Shown here in pieces: positions 26,850 to 36,035 of a DNA stretch of 54,044 bases. The DNA is from Synechococcales cyanobacterium CRU_2_2 (GTDB lineage Bacteria > Cyanobacteriota > Cyanobacteriia > PCC-9006 > JAAUQQ01), in contig JAAUOP010000016.1 of NCBI GenBank assembly GCA_012034805.1, positions 1 through 54,044 on the forward strand, in the 5' to 3' direction. The notes beneath the pieces are model-generated. The model searched no databases. It had not been told where the DNA came from and saw only the letters and a program-made list of their open reading frames with translations. Both the position numbers and the translations under genes were made by a program. Numbering within the stretch: the stretch's first letter is position 1; every line of letters begins with the position of its first letter.

Positions 26850-28040
26850 CTAGCGCTGCGCGATGCTGCTGGTGCCGACCAAGTTCGCTAGGGGTTGGTC
26901 ATGGGTCAGGTAGAAGTGACCCAGCACGGTGTCGCCATGCTTACGTTTGCTGACTCGCCAACCGGGCTCTAGCACCAGTTTGGAAAATGGAGTGACGGCC
27001 CCCTGACTACGGGCAATGACAAATTCTTTGTCGTTGGGGCGGCTAGGTTTGGCCACGAGGCGAAGTTCTCCTTCTTTTTCGATGATTTTGGGGGTGTATC
27101 GGGAAAACAGATCTTCGCCTTGAACCCGGATCGAATAGCCATTGCCATCGGTACCCCGTGCGCAAATGCCTGTGAAGTCGAAATTGAGCAACAGTGGGTC
27201 GATCACGCGGGGGCTATTGCCCTGTTCTTGCCAGCATTTTTGCTCCTCGCTCACTTGCTCAAGAACGGTCAATTGATGGGAATAGCCACTGTTGTAGGGC
27301 GTTGCCATCAGAACAACGGTTTCGGGATTAATTTCATACTGATTGAAGGCCGATGGACTCGAAACCAGACGGGGAGTAGCCGTTTCAACAGGTGCTGAAA
27401 CGATGGGCGCTGAAACGATGGGCGCTGAAATAGCAGGTACCAAGACAGGGACGGCTTGAACGTTGGACTGAGCTGCACTCGCCAAAGAGGCATCATGGGT
27501 CAAATAAAAGTGGCCTAGCGTTGTGTCACCGAAGGTGCGCTGGGTGAGCCGCCAACCCGGCTCAAAAACAAGCTTGGAAAAAGATTGAGCTGGTCCATGG
27601 CTACGGGCAATCAACAGAGGAGGCTGACTCGGACGAGAGGGTTGAGCAATCAACTGAAGCTCACCTTCCTTGCTGACGACCTTGGGGCTGTATTGCGAAA
27701 ACATATCCTGATTGTTCATTCGCACCGAATAGCCATTGCCATCAACACCCCTGGCACAAATACCGCTAAAATCAAAGTTGAGCAATAGTGGATCAATGAC
27801 AGTTGGGCCTTGCCCATTTTCTTGCCAACAAGGCTGTTTGTCACTCAGTTGCCCAATGATCGTCAACTGGTGAGAGTAACCACCATTATAGGGCGTTGCA
27901 ACAAGCGTGAATTTAGCTTGATCAACCTCTTTTTGAGAAAATGTCGAGCTGGCATTAGCAGGCTGAAACTGAAGGCTGAGAGTGCTTAGAGATGCGATCG
28001 CCAACAAATTTCCAAAGCCAAATTTCAGATTAAATTTCAT
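26850..28040 (-). CDS. Exported protein with two DUF3747 domains
   Basis: A signal peptide (GNLLAIASLSTLSLQFQPANA) precedes two copies of the same ~150-residue domain, at residues 40-190 and 245-390. Each has VATPYNGGYSHQLTIIGQLS or its relative, CWQE, VIDPLLLNFDFSGICARG, DGNGYS and FEPGWR...GDTTLGHFYLTH. This is DUF3747, a cyanobacterial secreted-protein domain of unknown function; single-domain forms are more usual. Paired Cys (CW and CARG) in each copy may form disulphides. The linker contains a repeated APIVSAPIVSAP from a 15-bp DNA repeat. Confidence 0.88.
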   Translation of the reverse strand: MKFNLKFGFGNLLAIASLSTLSLQFQPANASSTFSQKEVDQAKFTLVATPYNGGYSHQLTIIGQLSDKQPCWQENGQGPTVIDPLLLNFDFSGICARGVDGNGYSVRMNNQDMFSQYSPKVVSKEGELQLIAQPSRPSQPPLLIARSHGPAQSFSKLVFEPGWRLTQRTFGDTTLGHFYLTHDASLASAAQSNVQAVPVLVPAISAPIVSAPIVSAPVETATPRLVSSPSAFNQYEINPETVVLMATPYNSGYSHQLTVLEQVSEEQKCWQEQGNSPRVIDPLLLNFDFTGICARGTDGNGYSIRVQGEDLFSRYTPKIIEKEGELRLVAKPSRPNDKEFVIARSQGAVTPFSKLVLEPGWRVSKRKHGDTVLGHFYLTHDQPLANLVGTSSIAQR

Positions 28041-28590
28041 TAAAAATACTAGTTCTTGAGGTTTTCTGAGGGAGATATTTCAGGCGAAATCTATCGATAG
28101 ATTCAATATCTTTTGCCTGGTTGACGCAGTGAATCTCAGCCGAAAGGTGAGTCATTCTGGCCATAGGAAATACATCAAGCGACCAGCGAGTCTTTTGAGA
28201 TTGATCGCTCCAATTCATAGAGCCTTCATCAATAAATCGTCACTAAGGTATTGTTTTGATAGAGTTTGCGAGACACTTGGGAATGCCTCTCAAGCGTTTT
28301 CACAGCCTTGATTTCGGAGCAAAAACCATCTAGAAGGTTATCTAGAATTAAGACTCCCATCGACCAGAAAGAGTATTCCAGGAAGAACGGACTCAGGTAT
28401 CTATCCCAACATAGGCCTCTCACAATGGTTGGGCGATCGCCCAGCCATAAGCAGTCCCGAGTCAATTCTTCAAAAATCCCAATCGTTGCCAGTCGTCGTC
28501 AGGTGCAAAGGCGGTGGTATAGTTCCTTCATTGGCATATGCCTCACTATCTAGGCACTCCATAGGTTTAACTCTATCTCTCTCCACCGCC
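28041..28590. promoter_or_regulatory. Upstream region of the CO2-uptake operon
   Basis: About 550 bases between the divergent DUF3747 gene and ndhF3. No frame here has family character. CAATA and TATTG at 28230-28253, separated by 14 bases and with the outer T-N-A symmetry of LysR-type boxes, could be a site for an NdhR/CcmR-like regulator, which controls this operon in other cyanobacteria. The site is ~340 bp from ndhF3, so the assignment is weak. Confidence 0.3.
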
Positions 28591-30503
28591 ATGCCCATCA
28601 CCCATGCCCTGGCCCAAACCAGCTGGCTCATTCCTTGCTACCCGTTGATTGGAGCCCTGCTCTCGGTGTTTTGGTCGCCCGCACTGATTCGCCGCACCGG
28701 CCCCCGCCCAGTCGGATATTTGAACTTGGTCACCACCATCATCGCGCTGGCTCACAGCGCTCTGGCCTTGTCCGCGCTGTGGCATCAACCGGTTCAGTTT
28801 TTAGAATTGCCCTGGCTTCAGATCGCCGATCTCGATCTCACCGTTCCCCTAGAGCTGTCAGCCCTGACCCTAGGGGCGAGCCTGGTGATCACGATTCTCA
28901 ACTTGCTGGTGCAGCTCTACGCCGTGGGTTACCTCGAGATGGACTGGGGCTGGGGCAGACTGTATGCCCTGCTGGCCCTGTTTGAATCGGGGATGACGGC
29001 GCTGGTGCTGTGCGACTCACTCTTTTTTAGCTACATCTTGCTCGAAATCTTGACCTTGGGTACCTACTTGATCGTGGGCTACTGGTTCAACCAGTCCTTA
29101 GTGGTCACGGGCGCGCGCGATGCATTTTTGACCAAGCGGGTGGGGGATTTGATTCTGCTGATGGGGGTGCTGGCGCTGTATCCTCTGGCCGGGACGTGGG
29201 ATTTTAGCGAACTGGCGCGGTGGGCAACTTCTCCCGAGGCCGCCCAAGCTGCGCCGCTGCCGCTCGCGCTGATCGGCATTGCCCTGGTGGCGGGGCCGGT
29301 CAGTAAATGCGCGCAGTTTCCGCTGCAGTTGTGGCTCGATGAGGCCATGGAAGGGCCGCTGCCCACAACGATTTTGCGCAACTCGGTGGTAGTGGCGACG
29401 GGGGCTTGGGTGTTGGTCAAGCTTGAGCCGGTGATTGCGCTGTCGCCGCTGGCCTCGGGGTTGACGATCGCCATCGGCAGCATCTCCGCGCTTTGCGGCA
29501 GCCTGATTGCCATCGCCCAGATCGACGCCAAACGGGTTCTATCCTACATGGCCACCGCCTTCATGGGGCTAATTTTTATCGCCATCGGCACGGGCCAAAC
29601 CCACACCGCGCTGCTTTTAGTCATGACCCACGCTGTGGCCACTGCCTTGCTGCTGATGAGTACCGGTTCCATTATGCTCACCGTAGTCACCCAGGATCTG
29701 ACCCAGATGGGCGGGTTATGGAGCCGTCGCCCGATCACAGGGTTGTCGTTTTTAGTTGGCATTTGTGGCTTGGTGGCCCTGCCACCTTTTGGCGGGTTTT
29801 GGGCATTGCTTGAGTTGCTCAGCGGGCTTTGGGAGATGGAGCGATGGGGCTTGGTGGGGTCATGATTGCAACCAATGGACTGGCTGCGTTTGCGCTGGTG
29901 CGGATGTTTAGTTTGATGTTTGCGGGCGATCGCACCCCCATGACCTCCCGTGCTCCGGAACCGCTGTGGCTGGTTGTCTTGCCAATGATGCTGCTGACCG
30001 GGTTGACGCTCCATTTGCCCTTGGTGATGCAAAAGTTCTCATTGCTACCCCAGGGTGCGGGGGAAATTATCCTGAATCCATCCCTGGGTTGGCTGTTGCT
30101 CGGGTCGAGTGGATTGGGGATGGCGATCGCGGCGTTCTTCTATCTTTTCCGAGCGATGCAACGGCCTGCTGCGCTGGTGCCGCCGATCTTCAATCGGCTG
30201 CTGGCTTACGATTTTTACACGCCCAAGGTCTATCAGTTTACGGCGATCGGCTCAGTGTGGCTGTTGTCTCGACTGACCGATTGGCTCGATCGCTATGTGG
30301 TCGATGGCTTGGTCAATTTAGTTGGCTTTACCTCGTTGTTGAGTGGCGAGGCGCTGAAGTATGGCAACAGCGGTAGGTTACAGGTCTATGCCCTGACGAT
30401 TACATTTTTTGTGGCGGCGATCGGTCTGTATATGAGTTGGAGTTACATGCCGGGTCTGATGGTGATGCTCTTCAAGCAGGAGGCACTGCCATCATCTTTG
30501 TAG
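28591..30503 (+). CDS. ndhF3: NAD(P)H dehydrogenase subunit NdhF3, one frameshift
   Basis: A proton-pumping antiporter-like subunit of the inducible CO2-uptake NDH-1 complex in thylakoids. It has about 15 hydrophobic segments, with SYILLEILTLGTYLIVGYWF, AGPVSKCAQFPLQLWLDEAM and PLPTTILRNSVVVATGAWVL. Its place before ndhD3-cupA-cupS marks it as F3. The frame breaks in a G4 run at 29856-29859: five Gs restore WGLVGVMIATNGLAAFALVR. Corrected length 637 residues. ATG 28591 (MPITHALAQTSW) is chosen from the start of the first membrane segment. Confidence 0.95.
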
Positions 30504-30584
30504 CAAATCTGTATCAAAGTCTTGCATGAGTCTTTTCACCAGTCTTTCTCTCACTCTTTTAAATGTCTTTATTTCTGAAAATCC

Positions 30585-32093
30585 ATGCTGAGTACATTGA
30601 TTTGGTTGCCGATTATTGGAGCTTTAATAATTGCCTTTGCACCAGTTAAGCTAACGGCACAACGCGCTCGAGATCTGGCCCTCGCAGCTTCGGGAACCAC
30701 CTTACTCTGGACAATTTGGCTGTTGACTCAATTTGACTTGACCACTGTAAGTTTTCAGATGCGAGAGTTTCTTCCCTGGCTGCCGATGCTGGGTTTGAAC
30801 TACGACCTGGCGGTGGATGGTCTCTCAATGATGATGATTGGTCTCAATAGTTTGCTGGGCTGGATTGCGATTTACAGCAGCGCCGAAGACACCGAGCGGC
30901 CTCGATTTTTTTATGCGCTAATTCTACTGGTCAGCGGCGGTGTAGCAGGTGCATTTTTGGCCCAGAATTTACTGTTGTTTTTCCTGTTATTTGAAATTGA
31001 GTTAGTCCCACTCTATTTCCTGATTTCAATTTGGGGCGGTGAGAAACGCGACTATGCGGCGATGAAGTTTTTGCTGTATACGGCGATCGCCGGAGCACTC
31101 ATTCTCACGGGCTTCATCGGAACCGTTTGGCTGGGCGGCAGTCTGGATTTTTCCTACGACAGCGTGTCGCAATTGAAACTGCCCTGGGCCGGTCAAATTG
31201 TTCTGCTCAGCATCTTGCTGGTCGGCTTTGGCATCAAAATTCCGCTGGTTCCCTTCCATACCTGGCTACCTGACACCTACGTCAGTGCCTCTCCTCCAGT
31301 GGCGATTTTGCTCGGAGGCGTCCTGGCAAAACTCGGCACCTACGGCATTTTTCGCTTTGGCTTGGGTCTGTTTCCGGATGCCTGGGCGGTATTGTCACCC
31401 ATTTTGGCGGTGTGGGCGGCGGTAAGTGTGTTGTATGGGTCTGTGACGGCGATCGCCCAAAAGGACATCAAACGAATGGTGGCCTATAGCTCCATCGGCC
31501 ACATGGGCTACGTCATGCTCGGCGGCGCAGCCTTTACCAAGCTCAGCCTGATTGGGGCCATTTCCCAGATGGTCTCCCATGGCTTGATTTTGGCGTTGCT
31601 GTTTCATCTTGTGGGCCTCGTGGAAGCCAAGGTCGGCACCCGCCAACTCGACGTTCTCAACGGCTTGATGAATCCCTTGCGAGGCTTGCCCATGGTGAGT
31701 GCACTGCTAGTGCTCAGTGGCATGGCCAGTGCCGGAATTCCGGGGCTAGTGGGCTTTATCACTGAGTTTTTGGTGTTTCAAGGCAGTTACAGCGTCTTTC
31801 CAGTACAAACTTTACTCTGTGTCGTGGGAACGGGTTTGACGGCAGTGTATTTCGTTATTTTGATCAACCGCACCTGCTTTGGACGCCTCGACAGCCAAAC
31901 GGCCTACTACGGAAAAGTTACCTTCAACGAGCGCGTGCCCGCGCTTGTACTGGCAACCCTTGTCGTTCTCTTTGGATTGCAGCCTAACTGGCTAGTCCAC
32001 TGGAGTGCAGCTACGTCCGGCGCAATGGTCACCGCCATTTCGATGGTTGAAACTGCTCAAGTTGACAGCGCATCTGCCTCGGTCTACCCCTAA
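30585..32093 (+). CDS. ndhD3: NAD(P)H dehydrogenase subunit NdhD3
   Basis: 502 residues with about 13 membrane segments. The subunit lies next to NdhF3 in the distal membrane arm. LLFFLLFEIELVPLYFLISI, GIKIPLVPFHTWLPDTYVSA, SVTAIAQKDIKRMVAYSSIG and HMGYVMLGG contain the conserved Glu, Lys and His residues of proton-pumping subunits. It starts 81 bp after ndhF3, in the usual operon order, and ends 49 bp before cupA. No break in the frame. Confidence 0.96.
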   Translation: MLSTLIWLPIIGALIIAFAPVKLTAQRARDLALAASGTTLLWTIWLLTQFDLTTVSFQMREFLPWLPMLGLNYDLAVDGLSMMMIGLNSLLGWIAIYSSAEDTERPRFFYALILLVSGGVAGAFLAQNLLLFFLLFEIELVPLYFLISIWGGEKRDYAAMKFLLYTAIAGALILTGFIGTVWLGGSLDFSYDSVSQLKLPWAGQIVLLSILLVGFGIKIPLVPFHTWLPDTYVSASPPVAILLGGVLAKLGTYGIFRFGLGLFPDAWAVLSPILAVWAAVSVLYGSVTAIAQKDIKRMVAYSSIGHMGYVMLGGAAFTKLSLIGAISQMVSHGLILALLFHLVGLVEAKVGTRQLDVLNGLMNPLRGLPMVSALLVLSGMASAGIPGLVGFITEFLVFQGSYSVFPVQTLLCVVGTGLTAVYFVILINRTCFGRLDSQTAYYGKVTFNERVPALVLATLVVLFGLQPNWLVHWSAATSGAMVTAISMVETAQVDSASASVYP

Positions 32094-32142
32094 ATACTTG
32101 CTTGTCTTTCCAGTCTAGAAACCTTCTTTTCCACCCGGAACC

Positions 32143-33438
32143 ATGAGCACCACCACCCTCACACCCACCGCCCTTCCCCCTTCCAGCCACGAATTTTCTG
32201 AGGTAATTCACCGGCTTGAGGCTGGGGGCTCGATGTTGCCCGACACCCCCGACAACCTCAAACAAATCATCGGCATCTACAAAGCCTACGCCGTCCCCAT
32301 GGACTTCTACTGGCGGGACTTGCTATACATTGCCGAACGGGTTTTTCTCAATCCTTTTCCAGCTTTCAAGTACTTCATTTCCAAGGACTATCTCGATCGC
32401 CCAAACGTCTACGCTGGAGACACCGCCGAGCTGCGTATCTGGCGCGGGCAAGCTGATGCCCATCCAGAGCTGCGGGCCTTCATGGAAAAAGGAGAAAGCA
32501 ATCGAAAGATACCTCGCTTGCTACACCACCTCTGGCACGATCGCATCAATATGGAGTTCGCTGAAGCTTGCATGGACGCCATGTTGTGGCATGAGGATAT
32601 TAATCCGAAATTTAATGCCTACTTAGATAGCGAAGAATATCGAGAGAGCAGCGATCGCGCCATTCAAGCCTATTTTCAAGGCAATCCAGTCATGCTCGGT
32701 CTCTACAAACTCTTTCCTGAAATGTTCCGAGAGCAAGTCAAAAAGCTCTCCTACTACGCCAACCTCGGCCTATTTTGGGAAGTGATGGCTCCGGTATTTT
32801 TTGAGATGAGTGACCTTTACGATGAAGGCAAACTCACCACCGTTCCAGAGGCCATGAAGTTCCTCGTCAATGGCATCTTCGCTGTTGCCGGTCGTCCCAT
32901 CTATCACCATGTTGATATCCGGGGCGAATGCTACGAAATCATTCCTAAATCTCAGGGATTTACCTGGCTCTACGAAGCTGCCTTGCCCTACGTTGAAGCC
33001 GTTTTCTATCGCACAGCACCCTTCCGGGGTACTAAGTCCTACAATGCCCAGGCCGGACAGATCCCAAGCCGTCAACAGGACTTCCACTACGGCATTCTTT
33101 ACGCCGATGTTTTTCCGGTCGGCAGTGCGGGTATACCACCCACGTTGCTGATGCAAGATATGTTGCATTTTTTGCCTGACTACCTTGTGGAAGAATATCG
33201 TCAGCATGGACGGGGCGAAGACGACATCCTGATTCAGTTGGGTATTACATTTCAGCGATCGATGTACAACGTCACCTCAGCAGTGATCCAAGCCCTGCGA
33301 GCGGCCTTGCTCTATCCCCTGGATGACCCAAACCCGGAGCACCTCAAGGCGAACCGTCAGTTCTTTGAGCAACAGATCGATCGGTTCAAGCGCCCCGAAG
33401 AGCGCCTGCGCGACGTCCAAAACCAAGATTACCGCTGA
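32143..33438 (+). CDS. cupA: CO2 hydration protein CupA (ChpY)
   Basis: A 431-residue soluble protein that, docked on NdhD3/NdhF3, converts CO2 to bicarbonate in the NDH-1MS complex. Family features: DFYWRDLLYIAERVFLNPFP, PRLLHHLWHDRINMEFAEAC, WHEDINPKFNAYLDSEEYRE and HHVDIRGECYEIIP. His, Cys and Asp residues in these segments are candidate zinc ligands. Position after ndhD3 and before a fasciclin gene is diagnostic for the high-affinity, low-CO2-induced system rather than the constitutive CupB form. ATG 32143 fits the family. Confidence 0.96.
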   Translation: MSTTTLTPTALPPSSHEFSEVIHRLEAGGSMLPDTPDNLKQIIGIYKAYAVPMDFYWRDLLYIAERVFLNPFPAFKYFISKDYLDRPNVYAGDTAELRIWRGQADAHPELRAFMEKGESNRKIPRLLHHLWHDRINMEFAEACMDAMLWHEDINPKFNAYLDSEEYRESSDRAIQAYFQGNPVMLGLYKLFPEMFREQVKKLSYYANLGLFWEVMAPVFFEMSDLYDEGKLTTVPEAMKFLVNGIFAVAGRPIYHHVDIRGECYEIIPKSQGFTWLYEAALPYVEAVFYRTAPFRGTKSYNAQAGQIPSRQQDFHYGILYADVFPVGSAGIPPTLLMQDMLHFLPDYLVEEYRQHGRGEDDILIQLGITFQRSMYNVTSAVIQALRAALLYPLDDPNPEHLKANRQFFEQQIDRFKRPEERLRDVQNQDYR

Positions 33439-33530
33439 CCCCCCGCCACTGACCCCGCCCACAGCCGAACGAAGGCGGTTCATCTTGACCGCAATCACCT
33501 CTCTACCTCTCTCCCCCATCCTTCACCCCC

Positions 33531-33932
33531 ATGCCCAACATCGTCGAAATTGCCGTCAATACCGAAGGTTTCTCGACCCTCGTGGCTGCCGTTCAGGCCG
33601 CCGGATTGGTCGAAGCCCTAGCCTCTCCTGGCCCCTTCACAGTTTTTGCACCAAACGACGCAGCCTTCGCAAAGTTGCCCCCTGGCACGGTTCAAACCCT
33701 GGTAGACAACCCTCCTCAGCTCGCTCGCATCCTTAAATTTCATGTGGTTGCAGGTGCATACCGTCAGGCCGACTTGGCCAGTATGGACAACTTGATATCG
33801 CTGGAAAGCTCACCGATTCCCATTCGAGTTCACCCGGTTTTTGAGGTTAAAAACTCAACGGTTTTAGCCGCAGATATCGAAGCGAGCAATGGAATTCTTC
33901 ATGTGATTGACACGGTGATTCTAATGGGCTAA
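33531..33932 (+). CDS. cupS: CupS, fasciclin-domain subunit of the CO2-uptake complex
   Basis: 133 residues forming one fasciclin domain: [54 protein letters not shown] and the terminal [15 protein letters not shown]. CupS is a small subunit of the NDH-1MS complex and completes the operon. No signal peptide, which fits a cytoplasmic-side subunit. After the stop, CTCTAGA and TCTAGAG form a weak hairpin that may end the transcript. Confidence 0.95.
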   Translation: MPNIVEIAVNTEGFSTLVAAVQAAGLVEALASPGPFTVFAPNDAAFAKLPPGTVQTLVDNPPQLARILKFHVVAGAYRQADLASMDNLISLESSPIPIRVHPVFEVKNSTVLAADIEASNGILHVIDTVILMG

Positions 33933-34109
33933 ATCGGAGCAACTCTAGACAGATCTGCTTAATTTTCTAGAGATCAATCCAATGGCTCCGACATTCAACG
34001 ATTGACTCAAATTTCGAGGAATGAACCGCATTCACTCAGCATTTAGATGTCATTAATGAAGCTATCTTGGGCAAGCTAGAGAAAAGTACTTTTGGCGAGG
34101 CAGCTCTCG

Positions 34110-35030
34110 ATGTCATGTTCTTCTTGGAACCAGGTTACAGGTTTTGCCGGTTTAGCGTCGGTGACACTCCTCGGGTTTACGCCGGTGGCGGGCGCACAAG
34201 TGGCCGCTCAGCCGCAGGATCCCAGCACACCGCAGCCACCCGATCGCGTGGCCCAATTGCTCTATCCCAGCCCTGATGAATCGGCCAGTATCAAAGTCAT
34301 GGGTCGAGGCGAAGCAACAATGCCCGCAGATCGGGCGCAGTTGACGTTTAGCTTCACAACCTTCGATCCGAGCGACTATGCAGGCGAGATGACAGAGGGG
34401 GTGGATGGGTCGAATAAACCCGGTGTATTCGACCCATCAGTGGAGGTTGCCCAGGGCGAGATGCCAGAGGAAATGTCGGAGGAAATGCCAGAGGAAATGC
34501 CAGCAGCCTTTCCGGTACCCCAGCCCCTAACCCGCGCAACGCTAAAACCGGTCGTGGATGCCCTCAAGCAGGCCGGGGTAACCGAGCGAGACATTAGCGT
34601 TGAAATCTCTGCAGAAACTTCCACAGGGGAAGTCCGAGTCCGTTTAGAGAAACCGAGGCCCGATCGCCTCCAGGCCCTTTCCAACGCCGTTGAAACGGCC
34701 CTAGCAGATGCTGATCAACTCTATCTGTCCGACACACAAACGCGATTTGAAATTCGCGATTGCCAGCCGCTGGAGGTGAAAGCCTATGGAAGTGCGATCG
34801 CCAATGCCCGCCTTCGCGCCGAAGCCCTGTCCAAAGCCCTCGGCACCTCCCTCAGTGGCACCCCCCGAGTGGCAGAATCCCCCTTCGACCTGTTCTCTCC
34901 AGCCTCTTGCAACGAGCCCTCACCCTTCATCGAATTGATGAATCTAGGCGGCTTTTTCGGCGGCGCTGAACCCCCTAAAGCTGAAGTCACGATTAAGCGC
35001 GATATCTTTGTCACGTTTCCCGTTCGCTAG
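34110..35030 (+). CDS. SIMPL-domain (DUF541) exported protein
   Basis: A signal peptide (VTGFAGLASVTLLGFTPVAGA) is followed by a short Pro/Gln linker and the SIMPL domain: SIKVMGRGEATMPADRAQLT, LKPVVDALKQAGVTERDISV, VETALADADQLYLS, AIANARLRAEALSKALGTSL. The domain is interrupted by an acidic insert with repeated EEMPEEM units near residues 115-130. SIMPL proteins are periplasmic or outer-membrane associated; their function is unclear. ATG 34110 starts the signal peptide; TTG 34092 is in frame. Confidence 0.82.
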   Translation: MSCSSWNQVTGFAGLASVTLLGFTPVAGAQVAAQPQDPSTPQPPDRVAQLLYPSPDESASIKVMGRGEATMPADRAQLTFSFTTFDPSDYAGEMTEGVDGSNKPGVFDPSVEVAQGEMPEEMSEEMPEEMPAAFPVPQPLTRATLKPVVDALKQAGVTERDISVEISAETSTGEVRVRLEKPRPDRLQALSNAVETALADADQLYLSDTQTRFEIRDCQPLEVKAYGSAIANARLRAEALSKALGTSLSGTPRVAESPFDLFSPASCNEPSPFIELMNLGGFFGGAEPPKAEVTIKRDIFVTFPVR

Positions 35031-35077
35031 CCAGCCAACACACGCTGCCCCTGGGAGGGGTAGCGCCAGGAGGGGGG

Positions 35078-36000
35078 TTACCCCAACTCACACTGAGCCT
35101 CCCCTCCCAGCTCAATCCAGCCCCGAATGAGCCCCGAAGTCGATTGTGCTGAGGCACAGCGTCCTGCCCCATCAATCACGATCGCCCCCCATCCCCGTTG
35201 ACCTTCCGCACCAAATAATCAATCCCCGCCTGGGCCGCCCCCGCCGCATCGAGACCCTGGAACTGCACAAAATCCGCAATGGTCTTGGCAAACACCGTTC
35301 GCAAAAACTGCTCGCCATAACCCGTGGCCGAAACCGCGCAGGTTTCATTATCTGCGTAGACACCTGCGCCCACGATCGGCGTATCCCCGACTCTGCCCCA
35401 GCGTTTATTGACCAAGCCACCAGTAGAGGCGGCGGCGGCAAGATTGCCCGATAAGTCACAGGCAACTGCGCCAACGGTGCCGAGTTTCTGGGCGGGCTTA
35501 ATGCGTTCATGATCGAGCGTCATGCGTCCGGCAGCCTGGGCTTCTGCCAGTTGCTTTATCCGTGCTTCCGTGACGAAGTAAGCGTCTGGACAGAGTTCTG
35601 TGCCCTGTTGTTTGGCAAACTGTAGTGCTCCGTCTGCCGCGAGCAGCACATGGTCGCCCTGCTCCAACACCTGACGAGCCAGGGCGATCGGATTTTTGAC
35701 ATTTTTCACGCAGGTCACCCCCCCGGCCCGCAAATCGCTGCCGTTCATGAGCGCCGCATCCATTTCCACCTGACCCTGGGCATTGAGCACTGACCCCCGG
35801 CCCGCGTTGTACAGCGGACTATCTTCAAGCATCATCACGCAAAACTCCACGACTGCCAGGGCGCTCTCACCGCCTTCGAGGCGCTGACGCCCCGCTTGCA
35901 AAATCGACAGCACACTCTCGCGAAAAACCGCTTCGCTGGCCTCGTATTTCAGATCTTCCAGCGCGCCTGCGCCGCCGTGAATCATCAAAGAATAAGACAT
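35078..36000 (-). CDS. Isoaspartyl peptidase / L-asparaginase (Ntn hydrolase), one frameshift
   Basis: A plant-type asparaginase that self-cleaves to expose a catalytic Thr. LMIHGGAGALEDLKYEASEA is the conserved start, LYNAGRGSVLNAQGQVEMDA and the autocleavage site KLGTVGAVACDLSGN follow, then GDTPIVGAGVYADNETCAVS. The frame is lost in a C6 run (G6 on the coding strand) at 35185-35190 beside CGATCG. One added base restores VNGDGGAIVIDGAGRCASAQ and STSGLIRGWIELGG, giving 307 residues. Without the correction the protein stops early at 35176 and lacks its last beta strand. ATG 36000 is the family start. Confidence 0.93.
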
Positions 36001-36035
36001 GATTGAATGCACTCAAAATCAATGGGAATTCAAAA

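Noticed and set aside
28129..28553. Short frames before ndhF3 on both strands
   Set aside because: No family character, no ribosome binding site, and overlap with each other in the operon promoter region.
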